The notes beneath the pieces are model-generated. The model saw only the letters and a program-made list of their open reading frames with translations. It was not told where the DNA came from and ran no database searches. The position numbers and the translations under genes were made by a program. Below, piece by piece: positions 54,201 to 62,985 of a stretch of 64,000 bases of DNA (within the stretch, counting starts at the first letter, position 1; the number at the start of each line of letters is the position of its first letter). The stretch is from Rhynchopus sp. YZ270_cl-10 (Eukaryota > Euglenozoa > Diplonemea > Diplonemida > Diplonemidae): the NCBI GenBank assembly GCA_964035575.1, contig OZ037851.1:372001-436000 (forward strand), read 5' to 3'.

Positions 54201-56006
54201 GCTCTCGACAGGGACCTCGCTACACTCAGGGTGGCGGTGGCGTTGCGGGCTGTTGTCCTGGATCCATCCTGCCTTCGTCAGTGCACCGAGGCGCTTCCCA
54301 GCAGCAATCCTGCTTACAAACATCTCGTTCGTCTTGAACCCAGACGTACCCCAGCTGCGACGCGGGCCGCTTGGGTCCCATGACGGAATCGTGTTGAAGT
54401 GGCGCAGGTTCGAGTGTCCGTACCCTGTGTTCTGCCCACCGTACGTGCAGGTCACCTTCCCGGCCTTGCGCGGTCCTAGCGTCACAGGGTCCTGGTTAAC
54501 CTTGTTCGGGCTCCCGTCCTCATTTCTCTTCCACGTAGACGTCCACGACACGTCCCCGTTAGGAAGCGTCACCCACTCGTCGTCCTCACCCCAGAACGTG
54601 GCCGACGTCACCTCGAGCTTCTCCGTAAGGAACGTCCCCTCCGAGTCCACCTCCACAATAAAGAACTTCGTCGGGTACACCTCACCCAGCGCCATCTCGC
54701 CCCACCCGAGTGCGAATCGGTTGCACCCGGCACCGTCCCCGAGCACAGCCAGACGCACGCTGCGCACGTTCACAGAGTCCGTCGACAGCCACACAACGTA
54801 CTTGTCCTTCTGCATCAGCGGGTCGGTGCGCATGAAGCCAAGCCCGACACCGCGCCCAGCGTTATAGTCCCCCTGCGCACGCACGCCGTGGAACACAGTG
54901 AAGTAGTGGCAGCCGCAGGCCACCATCGACCCCGGCCACGTCGCTGACGCAGAAAACGTGTTCTCGTTCTCCGTCAGCCCGTAGCGTGCACCGGTCTTTG
55001 TGTACACTCGTCTGTACCGCATCCCATAGGCAACCAGGTCCGTCGTGCACATTGCACCAAAGTCCTGGAACTCAGGGTGGTACACCATCTTCGTCCCCGT
55101 GGTGTGCCCCTTGTTGCACTCCCACCGCCACCCCGCCTCCAGCCTGTCGCACGACTCCAGACGCGGCAGGCTCTTGGCTGGGTCTGCCTCCAGCAGCGTC
55201 ATCACATCGCCCACATGGTTTGCCCACCCGCCGTTGTACCACATCGCGTATACATCGCGCACAGGGTCGTACTCCATCCAGTGGAAGAGCGTCCCCCTGT
55301 TCACGGCGTAGCAGTACTTGTCCTCGGTCACACAAGACGGGTGCATCGCACTCCCACGTCGGATCTCCCCAGACAGGTCTGGCTTCACCTCCACCACAAA
55401 CGGCTCAAACCGCCCCCACGTTGCCTCCCCTGTGCAGTGCGGGCACGTTGCCAGGCAGTACGTCGCAATGTCGCCACGCTTGTTGAACACAACCCCACCA
55501 TTGAACACACACCCCGCCAGCTTCAGGTCTTTCGACACCACGTACCGCCCGCCCGACAGCGTCAGCCGTGTTACGTGAATGTGTGCGTTGTCTCGTCCCG
55601 TGGCTGCAGTGAAGTCCTCTGCCCACGTCACCACCATGTCCGTCGACCCGGGCACACCGACAGAGTGCACTGTGAAGGCGTTTCCGGTGCACGCGTTCTC
55701 AGGGTCCAGCGTCCACACACGGCCTCCAGCACCGCCCATTAGCCCCCCCTCCGGCGGGGTGTATCCCATGGGCAGGCACACAGGGTCCACCTGGAACACT
55801 CCGCCACCCAGAGACTGGCTCGACTGCGGCTTGCACGTGCACATCCAGTTCCGGAACTCGTAGTCCTCAAAAGGCGTGTTCTGCATGCAGTTGTCGTACC
55901 ACGTCGTCTGCACGTCAGTCAGGCCACCCAGGTCCACACCCACACACACGTCAAGGCACACAGACACAGCAAGCAGCGCTGCACGAAGGCCTACTACCCT
56001 CGCCAT
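51277..56006 (-). CDS. Surface protein with CUB-like domain and PATDA-repeat stalk (frame broken in the repeat)
   Basis: ATG 56006 starts a signal peptide (MARVVGLRAALLAVSVCLDVCVG). A ~600-residue cysteine- and Trp-rich ectodomain follows that I do not recognise; its many short strands could form a propeller. Residues ~645-765 look like a CUB domain (GVTGTLDYPEGTANYANY, CWDIPCHGGVITLTWRLFEVE, then ILLSTDDDYRYEGFIVDW). Then comes a stalk of roughly 115-120 PATDA units, probably O-glycosylated. The frame shifts at about 52984, where a repeat unit lacks 10 bp. After that point the matching frame continues to 51277 with a Thr/Pro stalk, a membrane segment (GVAVAVVLGMGIVTVLAVTACWVYG) and a short tail. 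A sequencing or assembly slip in the minisatellite is the simplest explanation; a real truncated allele is possible. Confidence 0.82.
51912..53695. repeat. 15-bp coding minisatellite (PATDA units)
   Basis: About 115-120 units of 15 bp, with several unit types interspersed. Near 51.98-52.37 kb a longer unit of about 170 bp with a non-repeat insert (TASPTALPPLSTFAP in the coding frame) occurs three times. Because the unit is a multiple of three and free of stops, several frames on both strands stay open. Confidence 0.9.
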
Positions 56007-56571
56007 TGTTTTGATTTGTCTTTGCAACGGTGCTTTTTCTTTCTTCTTGTAAGTTTGGATTATCTGGATGTTGTGCAGTGGTTCAGGGTAAGGTCGGGCA
56101 CACAGAAAACAAAAACACAGATGGTCCCCCTACTTTGTTGTTGTGGCTGTGGATGGCACCACTGAATCACTTGAAAAATGGCCCCACCCCCTAACTACCC
56201 CTCACCACTCCTGAAAAATGACTTTCTTTGGAGCAGTTACCACCCTATTACTCATATGAGTGGAAAAACATCACAGGCCGGGAACATGTCTAACTCATTC
56301 CAGCGATGAGAGAAGCAGACCACCAATGTACGTTGTGGGCATCTATCTTCCGTCGTGGAGCTACCACGACAAAAACGGGGGAAGTTTTGCAATTTTTTTA
56401 AAAAAAAAGAACAAAAATAGAAAACAAAAACACACTTCGCTGCACCTACTTTTGTGCACACCATTAGCAAAAATAAAACGTTTGCAAGACGAACATCTGC
56501 TTTCGTCACCTTATTAACAAAATAAAAGTTGAAAGATCGACACGCCTCATTGCACATATCCTGAAGGGTTA

Positions 56572-56606
56572 AGATGCACCTAAGCCCCTCCTGCTTAGGC
56601 ACCCTT
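56572..56606 (-). ncRNA. Dispersed stem-loop, class A with covariant pair
   Basis: The TGA/TCA pair of the consensus is TGC/GCA here, a two-sided change; CTAAGC/GCTTAG is kept. Class-related copies lie at 56486-56512 and 56533-56561. Confidence 0.6.
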
Positions 56607-56728
56607 AGGGAAAAGAAAATCGGGTCTGTAGAAAGAATTGTTGACTAAACAAGGCTAGGACTGAGAGAGGGGGCAATGTGTCCCGTGCTCTCTGTGGGGT
56701 AACGTAGATAAGCCAAAAAGATGTGTAT

Positions 56729-56766
56729 AAGATGACCCCAAGCCTCTCTCTGTGCTTAGTCACCTT
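56729..56766 (-). ncRNA. Dispersed stem-loop, class A
   Basis: AAGATGA and TCACCTT arms with CCAAGC/GCTTAG inside; the inner C-A mismatch on the plus strand is a G-U pair on the minus strand. Confidence 0.6.
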
Positions 56767-57016
56767 GAAAAAAATGGGAGGCTCTGGGATTGAAGATACT
56801 GCGAGAGTTGCGAAGCACTTCTACTGTATTGACTAAAGGCTCTATGGGAAGGAGTGGGTGGTATAGTTTAGCACAAAAGAAAAAGAACTGTAGTTGTTTG
56901 ATGCAGGCACCTCCGACGATCAGCCAGCCCCGGATGAAAGCACAAAAAAAAAAAGATTTGCGGGAAATTCTAAAGGCAGGTCTATCCTTTGCTGCAGAAA
57001 AGAGCAACAAAAAAGA

Positions 57017-57060
57017 GAAGTTGAAAGTGAAAAACGCATCACCGTTCATCGGCGTACATA
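57017..57060 (-). repeat. Class C dispersed repeat, partial copy 4
   Basis: GAAGTTGAAAGTG, CATCACCGTTCATCGGCG; the second half is absent. Confidence 0.5.
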
Positions 57061-58423
57061 GACACTAGAAGAAAAAAAAACATTAAAAGAAACGCACATC
57101 TAGAAAGAAATCACCCCCATGGCATATTCTGCTTCTTCAGGCATATCGAGCCTATAGTGGGCCCGGGTAAGACACAGAACACTTAAGGAAAAGCAATAGC
57201 AAATGTAAAGGTGGGTATGGCAGTTTCAAGAGAAACTCCACCAAGGGCAGAAAGCAAGAAAATCAACATTGTGGTACAGCGCATCCTGTGCGGAAGCGGT
57301 GTGACATCTATTGGCCAGAGGAAGAGGGGAAAAAAGGAAACAAGCAGTGATTTACAACTGATTGTGGGTTAATGTAACATTGGAAATTCCAAAAAAACAA
57401 TTTATGCGGTTCAACTTATTTTTTTCCCACAGTTTTTTCCCACAAATCTAGAGAACAAGATACTCACAAAGATATGCAAACATCGGGCCTCGAAGGCCGA
57501 ACCAATTTTTGGTCAAAGCTTGCGAAAAATCAAAATCCTGGATTATCAAAACACACGGGGAAGGAGGAAACTCTTGGTAAGACATGGTCAGGAACGGAGA
57601 GGTGAGCTGCGGAGGAACGCATCCCCTGTTTGTATGCAAACACGGAAAACTGGGTTGTGGAAACCCCCCCTTTTTTTTGCGCTTAAACTACACAAACCAA
57701 AAGATGAGAGAGAAAACCGCTCTTTGGCTCACTACAACACACTTGTGCCCAGAGGGAAAATCCTTGCATTGAAGATAAGTTTGTCACATACAACCATAGT
57801 GTTCTTATTGTGACTCCTGGCGAGAAAGACAAAACCACCAAAAAACCGGACACTGCATTCCAGATTCTTCCGTTTTTTCGAAAAAGAAAAACAAAAGAAA
57901 CGGAAGGTACGGCAAATAGAAAATGGGAGTTAAAAATAGAGAAACTAAATTGTGCGCCCATCAAACACTGTAGCAACTCGCTTGTTTGAATTCAGAAGAA
58001 ACATCATTACTTTAAAATAAACTCGATGCAAACACCCGAGGACCGCTCCTGTATCGGAGTTTTTTTTTATACCTTTTTTGTTTTTTGGAGGAATGCATTC
58101 ATTGAGGATCTGAGATCCGGGAAGGGAAGAATAAGGGTCTCGTACCGACGGTACACCCTCTGAACGTCATTTCTCCCAAAGGGGGAACGTAGCGCAACTG
58201 TATAACCACGACCACACACACACACTCTCTTGGGGGCTATATTCTGCGCAAGAATTACCCCTATTAGTTATCAAAAGACACACGCTCATTTTGCACGAAG
58301 ATTGGCAAAAAAACATTTTGCACACCCCAGCCACAAAGAGCCATAAGAAGACTTTCGCTGTGGCAACAATCACTTTACCCTGGGACACTGTGGAGGGGGA
58401 CCCTTCTACTTCATTCTGCACTA

Positions 58424-58513
58424 TGGTGTGGCACGCCCCAAAAAAAAAGTCATTTTTGTGTAGTTCTTATGTAGTGTGTATGTACTTGAAAAGTAGGGTA
58501 CCGTGCCACACCA
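58424..58513. repeat. Short inverted-repeat element (90 bp)
   Basis: TGGTGTGGCACG on the left and CGTGCCACACCA on the right; nothing coding inside. Flanks are not clearly duplicated. Confidence 0.5.
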
Positions 58514-59320
58514 CACTAGCTATTTTTTTTTTTTTTTTGCTTTTTTTTTTGGGGGGGGGAGTTTAACCTTGGCAGAATATTACCTCACCTCTATCTCATA
58601 GAAAGAGGTGTTCCGAATATTTAAGAAACAGTAAAACAAACTTTTCAGACCCTAAAAAAAAAATTCCCTTTTACAAAATACTAAAATCTTCACAAAAAAA
58701 ATATTTAAACGGGTCCAACGTCTTTCAAACAGAAATACCATATTACACATTGGGTGTTATTCAACGATCGCACCGTATTGTATAAAATGGTAAACTGAAA
58801 ACCATCAGGTTTCCTTTATTTGTTTTCGACACACACCGTTTGTACTCAAAGCTCCATTTTATGTTATTCCATCCTCTCTTGGAATTTTTCTGAAGCAACG
58901 AACCTTCTCCTGTAAGCGCAGGGCAAGAAGTTTGCTCAACACCCTGCATTGCTCAAAATACAAAATAAAAGGTTAACCCTCAGAACCTCATGTGGTAGTC
59001 ACCTGAAAGGTGGTTGTAGGTGTTCGACGCTTTGTTCTATAGATAGTAGGGAGATTACCATCTCAGATCCAAACATCACCACAACTTTCATAACAACAGT
59101 TTACTAAGATGAACCTAAGCAGTTCACTTTGATTACAATCGTTCAGAAAAAAACACTTTGAAATTTTGACTCCAGAACAGAGTTTCACCTGAATACGCTA
59201 CATCGAGCAGATACACAACACAGATCAGGAGAGAGAGAAGACACAACAGTTTTGCGACACCTCAAAGCGGGGTATAGCCACAGTCATGATTCCCCCCCCT
59301 CTGAGGATACCATAAGCCTT

Positions 59321-60178
59321 CTACAGCCTACGCCTGGCGGAGTGTTTTCTCTTTGCGAAAAGCGAGGTGATATAGGAGAGGAGGGAGGGGCGCTCTTCGG
59401 TGTCCTGCTTTTCGAATGGCGAGCGCATGCCTTCGTAGACGGCTTCTGCGAGGGGGATGGTGCTGAGACCTGATGCTGTGGCACGGCCATCTGCATCGGG
59501 AAAGCGTAGCCAAAGGTCTTGGTTAGGTATCAACCTTCCAGCTGTCGCGGCAACAAACAGAAGCCCATCCACAAACGCCACTCCACTCCCAGAGCCCACC
59601 TGCCGCAATGTCTCCACAAATTGCAAAGGGGTCTGCACACTTTGTGTTTCCAACGCTCCCAGCGGAACGTACAGAAACTCTCCAGATTCGCTTACGACGT
59701 GGCAGTAGGGCTGTGTTGTGTCTCGACTGGAGATTAACGTCGCATCAGGTATGCAATCATGAGAGTACACGACGCATGTTGTGTTGAGTTCTGTGTGGTA
59801 TAAGATGCTGCCCAATTCGTAGCCGGCGTGGCTGTTTTGGTGTACGGTGCTGCATCGTGAGAAGATCTCTAAGAGCTCGTTGGCGAAGCGGAGGGACTCG
59901 AATGCTTGCGTAAGGTCGGCTTCGTTGCCAGCACGGAAGCGTTCCGAGACGTAGGATGTCAGTCCAGCGCTGCTTTGCAGGCCTTCGTTAAGAGCTTCTA
60001 GTGTGGCAGCTGAGGTCGTAGCAGGTTTGACTGACCCAGAGCTGTGCGCTGAAGGTCGGAGGGCGACACGAAGTAAAAGGCGGTCAAGTGCCGCAACATC
60101 ATTCCCATCAAGCCCCCCAAACTCCTTCTGCAGCAACACACTCCGAGACAGCAGCCGTGAGTACAAACTCCGCTTCAT
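59321..60178 (-). CDS. LYR-like / YccV-like domain protein
   Basis: A 285-residue protein. The N-terminus (SLYSRLLSRSVLLQKEF) is basic and amphipathic and resembles a LYR motif or a mitochondrial presequence. From about residue 117 the segment GYELGSILYHTELNTTCVVY to QPYCHVVSESGEFLYVPLGALE resembles the YccV/HspQ fold, in which a strand with a conserved PxYxV and a closing YV...LE are typical. The C-terminus is basic (FAKRKHSARRRL). YccV-like domains bind hemimethylated DNA or act in protein turnover; which applies here cannot be told. No intron. A C-rich tract and a stem-loop lie just upstream of the start. Confidence 0.6.
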   Translation of the reverse strand: MKRSLYSRLLSRSVLLQKEFGGLDGNDVAALDRLLLRVALRPSAHSSGSVKPATTSAATLEALNEGLQSSAGLTSYVSERFRAGNEADLTQAFESLRFANELLEIFSRCSTVHQNSHAGYELGSILYHTELNTTCVVYSHDCIPDATLISSRDTTQPYCHVVSESGEFLYVPLGALETQSVQTPLQFVETLRQVGSGSGVAFVDGLLFVAATAGRLIPNQDLWLRFPDADGRATASGLSTIPLAEAVYEGMRSPFEKQDTEERPSLLSYITSLFAKRKHSARRRL

Positions 60179-60219
60179 ATTTAAAAAAAAAAGAAATGAT
60201 TTTAACCAGAAAAAAAGGG

Positions 60220-60242
60220 GTGATCTAAGGCTGCTTAGTCAC
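60220..60242 (-). ncRNA. Dispersed stem-loop, class A, in the LYR/YccV-like gene leader
   Basis: GTGA, CTAAG, a short loop, CTTAG, TCAC: perfect arms with one bulge, about 42-64 nt before the ATG and right after the C-rich tract. Confidence 0.5.
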
Positions 60243-60270
60243 TAAAAAGGGGGGGGGGGGGGAGGATAGG
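60242..60270 (-). promoter_or_regulatory. C-rich tract and possible splice acceptor before the LYR/YccV-like gene
   Basis: A run of about 14 C then TTTTTAG on the coding strand. The presumed exon starts with the stem-loop at 60220-60242. Confidence 0.45.
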
Positions 60271-60733
60271 GGTGTGAGAGAGGAATGTGATATTGCTTTT
60301 TTGTCTGGTTTGTTATTGTTGATAGTGGGAAGGGGTGTGGTGTGGTGTGGTGGGGCAGTGATCAGGTAGAATGCGTATTGCAACGTATTAAATGATTAAT
60401 ACGAATACGTGGGGGGATAGTCTTGGCCTGTTATTTGGGGATGTGTGCACACACTCGGTGCTCGGAGGAAGAGGCACACAGCACATACACCAATCACCGC
60501 CAGAAAATCCTGCAAGCGGGGTGGAGTGAAAAGGGAGGGGAGGGAGGGGGGTTTTGGGAAGGAAGGTTTCCTTTTCTGTGTTCTGATAGTAGGTATTGTT
60601 GACGCGAAATCCCCTACCCCCCCTCCCCCTTCTCCCCTACCCTAATTGCGCCCCTGATACAATATTGCTGGGACGGTTAGGGATTTTTTAAAATAAAACT
60701 CTTCTTTTTGATCCACGAATAAAAATCCACCTT
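60271..60733. other. 3' flank of RRP8
   Basis: G/T-rich and C-rich simple tracts, no gene. Confidence 0.5.
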
Positions 60734-62347
60734 TTAACGTTTCTTGTAGAGACAGGGAGTCAATATTGCTCCGGCTTCGTTTTGCATTGTGTATTTGAGA
60801 CGGGCATCGTACTTGGGTGCTGATGTTTTGACGCAGTCGATGAGGGTAAAGTGGGTGTTTGACGCCTTTTTGTGGATGGTCGGGCTGAACCCCTTAGAGC
60901 GGAGCAGGGACATGAAGTCCTCCTCACGGGCGCTGAGACGGCTGGTGACTTCTGCTATTTTGAAGACCCCTCCGATGACAAGAATTCTTTGCGCTTCATT
61001 CACAGTTTCGGGCCAGTTTGTTCCCATCAACGCGAGACAGGACACAACAAAGTCACAGGAATTGCTTGGCAGGGGAATGTGCTTCGTGATGTCGCATACC
61101 ACGATGTGCTTTGCCACTGCAACAAGGTCATAAGAATGCACCTCAGCCTCGTTGAAGAGAAGTCTTGCAAGGTTTCCGTCGCCGCAACCGACGTCGGCAA
61201 CGATCGTGCGTTTTGCCTTTGTCTTGCGGGAGTGAACCTTGCCCTTGATCTGCCGGGCAATAACGTCGAGAGGGTTTTCCGGCCACTTAACGACCTGCTC
61301 CCTGTAGCCTTCATGGTAGTCTGCGAACAGTGCAGGGTCGTCCTTGAAGAGGTCGACGCTCTCCTCGCTTGTCGTGGTGTACATCTGTTCGTTCAGCCAG
61401 CGGAACTTCCCGCCCTTCAGCTGGTCGTTCATCTTGCTCAGAACAGACTTCTGTCCACGCATCGCTGCCGCAGCCGAGGTCTCCCTATACAAAGACACTG
61501 TGTTCCCCAACGCGCCCAGCTCAGGCTTGGGCGGGGCTGCTACAGCATTCCGCTTCACGTCGACAGGGGGTGCCTCGGGTGCAGGTTCAGCTGTCTCCTG
61601 TGGCGCGGGTGCGGGAGTGCGTGCAGGCGCGATGGTCACAACCATTGCCCTCACTGGGCCGGTAGGGAGGGGCTTGGGCGCCTTCTCAGCAGGGGCCTTC
61701 TTTTCAACGGGAGCCTTCTCGGTGGGTGTGGCTGCCTTCTCAGTGGGGGTCTTCTTCTCGTTGGGGGTCTTCTTCTCCACAGGGGCCTTCTTCTCAGGCG
61801 CCTTCGTGGGTGTGGCTTTGAGCGTGGGGGTGGTTGCTTTCTTGACAGGTGTGGTGACCTTCGTGATGGGTGTGGTGGCCTTCGGTGTGGCTGCAGTGGG
61901 TGTGGGTGTGGCAACCTTTGTGGGTGTTTCTGCCTTCTTTACAGGGGTTGCTGCCTTGAGTGTGGGTGTGGGGACCTTGGTGGGAGTGGCTGCCTTCTTC
62001 GGTGCTGCCTTTGCTGCCTTCTGTTTGTTTTCGGTGGGTGCTGTCTTCTGCTTCTTGGGGCTCGGCTCCACCTGTGGTGATGCAGGTGTAGGGACGTCGG
62101 GGGTCTTGGCAGCAGGCGTGATGGTGGTCTTGTACGGCACAGCCGAGGGAGGTGGCATGCCTGGGTCTCTGTCGACGAAGACACAGTGCTTGCGCTTCCG
62201 TCGCCGTCTTGTTTCAATGAGAATCGTGCTTGCGCGGGGGTACACAGGTGCGGGTGTGTCCTCCATCTTATCCTCACAAGGCTTGTTTTTGTCCTCCGTG
62301 GGTTTGTCATCCATCGGCTTGTCAATCTCCATTGCGTTTTCGCCCAT
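60734..62347 (-). CDS. RRP8: rRNA m1A methyltransferase, RRP8/nucleomethylin family
   Basis: Predicted nucleolar enzyme that adds 1-methyladenosine to large-subunit rRNA using S-adenosylmethionine. The C-terminal ~230 residues match the RRP8 family closely: LKGGKFRWLNEQMYT, DPALFADYHEGYREQVVKWP, SAM motif I VADVGCGDGNLARLL, SYDLVAVAKHIVVCDI, SCLALMGTNWPETVNEAQR and FKIAEVTSRL. The N-terminal half is a Lys/Pro/Thr/Ala-rich tail of histone H1-like repeats (KKTPTEK, KKAPAEK) that probably binds rRNA or keeps it in the nucleolus. I chose ATG 62347 (MGENAMEID): the 33 codons upstream are the translation of a pyrimidine tract and cannot be coding if that tract is a splice acceptor. No intron. Confidence 0.93.
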   Translation of the reverse strand: MGENAMEIDKPMDDKPTEDKNKPCEDKMEDTPAPVYPRASTILIETRRRRKRKHCVFVDRDPGMPPPSAVPYKTTITPAAKTPDVPTPASPQVEPSPKKQKTAPTENKQKAAKAAPKKAATPTKVPTPTLKAATPVKKAETPTKVATPTPTAATPKATTPITKVTTPVKKATTPTLKATPTKAPEKKAPVEKKTPNEKKTPTEKAATPTEKAPVEKKAPAEKAPKPLPTGPVRAMVVTIAPARTPAPAPQETAEPAPEAPPVDVKRNAVAAPPKPELGALGNTVSLYRETSAAAAMRGQKSVLSKMNDQLKGGKFRWLNEQMYTTTSEESVDLFKDDPALFADYHEGYREQVVKWPENPLDVIARQIKGKVHSRKTKAKRTIVADVGCGDGNLARLLFNEAEVHSYDLVAVAKHIVVCDITKHIPLPSNSCDFVVSCLALMGTNWPETVNEAQRILVIGGVFKIAEVTSRLSAREEDFMSLLRSKGFSPTIHKKASNTHFTLIDCVKTSAPKYDARLKYTMQNEAGAILTPCLYKKR

Positions 62348-62403
62348 TTTGTTTGCTTTGTCTGTTTTTCCGGAAGAGAGTTTTTGAGGGGTTACATGAA
62401 GAG

Positions 62404-62428
62404 CTTGGAGGGGAGGGAGAGAGAGATG
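62404..62428 (-). promoter_or_regulatory. Pyrimidine tract and probable splice acceptor before RRP8
   Basis: TCTCTCTCCCTCCCCTCCAAG on the coding strand is followed, before ATG 62347, by a second possible AAACAG. Either fits the chosen start. Confidence 0.55.
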
Positions 62429-62985
62429 GCATGTGGTAAAAAGCAAAGCGGGTACTTTTTTTTGCTACTATTTGGCAGTGTGTCAAATGGTATGTGTGAG
62501 TGTGGGTCAATTATATGACCGGTGGGGGGGTGGGTCTTTGTTAGAAAAAATATCATTGCCTTTTACACTAAAACCGCTAAAAGAAGGCAGTTTGCACACA
62601 AAGTGCGATGCATAAAAATACACATAGCGGGGAGGCGGTATCCCCCCTTTTGTACACAGCTCCACAAAATCAGAAAAGTCGGCAGACATGACAGTGTACC
62701 TTGGTATGACCGGGTACGGGGTGGACCCCAACTATGCAGGTCTACATCCATTTCGTGGTTTAGACATGACGAAAAAAAAACTGCAATAGTTAGAACGTAA
62801 CAAACTCACCCTAACGATAGTGGCACTACGACCCCCTTAAGTTTTCTGTTTTTCTTTCTTACTTTCGTTTATTTTCAAATGGTAAGCCCTCGCCGACCCG
62901 CCCCACTTTTACAAAAACTGTTAAAAAAAAATACTGGTTTTTAGTACAAATCAAACAAATAAAACACCACCCCAGAACCCCTTAT
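62429..62985. other. Gap between RRP8 and the START gene
   Basis: A/T-rich; carries GACAGTGTACCTTGGT near 62688, also found near 46578. No gene. Confidence 0.45.

Larger units (their letters stand above)
56007..59320. other. Gene-free stretch between the LYR/YccV-like and CUB genes
   Basis: A cluster of four stem-loops at 56.48-56.77 kb, a class C fragment, a 90-bp inverted repeat and decayed stem-loops near 58980 and 59105. No coding frame is supported on either strand. Confidence 0.55.

Noticed and set aside
51635-54383. Long plus-strand open frames (about 680 and 700 codons) over the CUB gene
   Set aside because: They arise because the 15-bp repeat has no stop in several frames of either strand; the products are pure VAGAS or LVHLW-type repeats with no domain or start signal.
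60872-62387. Plus-strand open frames of 350-400 codons over RRP8
   Set aside because: RRP8 motifs on the minus strand are unambiguous, and the opposite frames are Gly/Cys/Val-rich complements of the Lys/Pro/Thr repeats.
62348-62446. N-terminal extension of RRP8 (MLFTTCHLSLPPLQALH)
   Set aside because: It is the translation of a pyrimidine tract with a splice acceptor-like end; the internal ATG at 62347 fits better.
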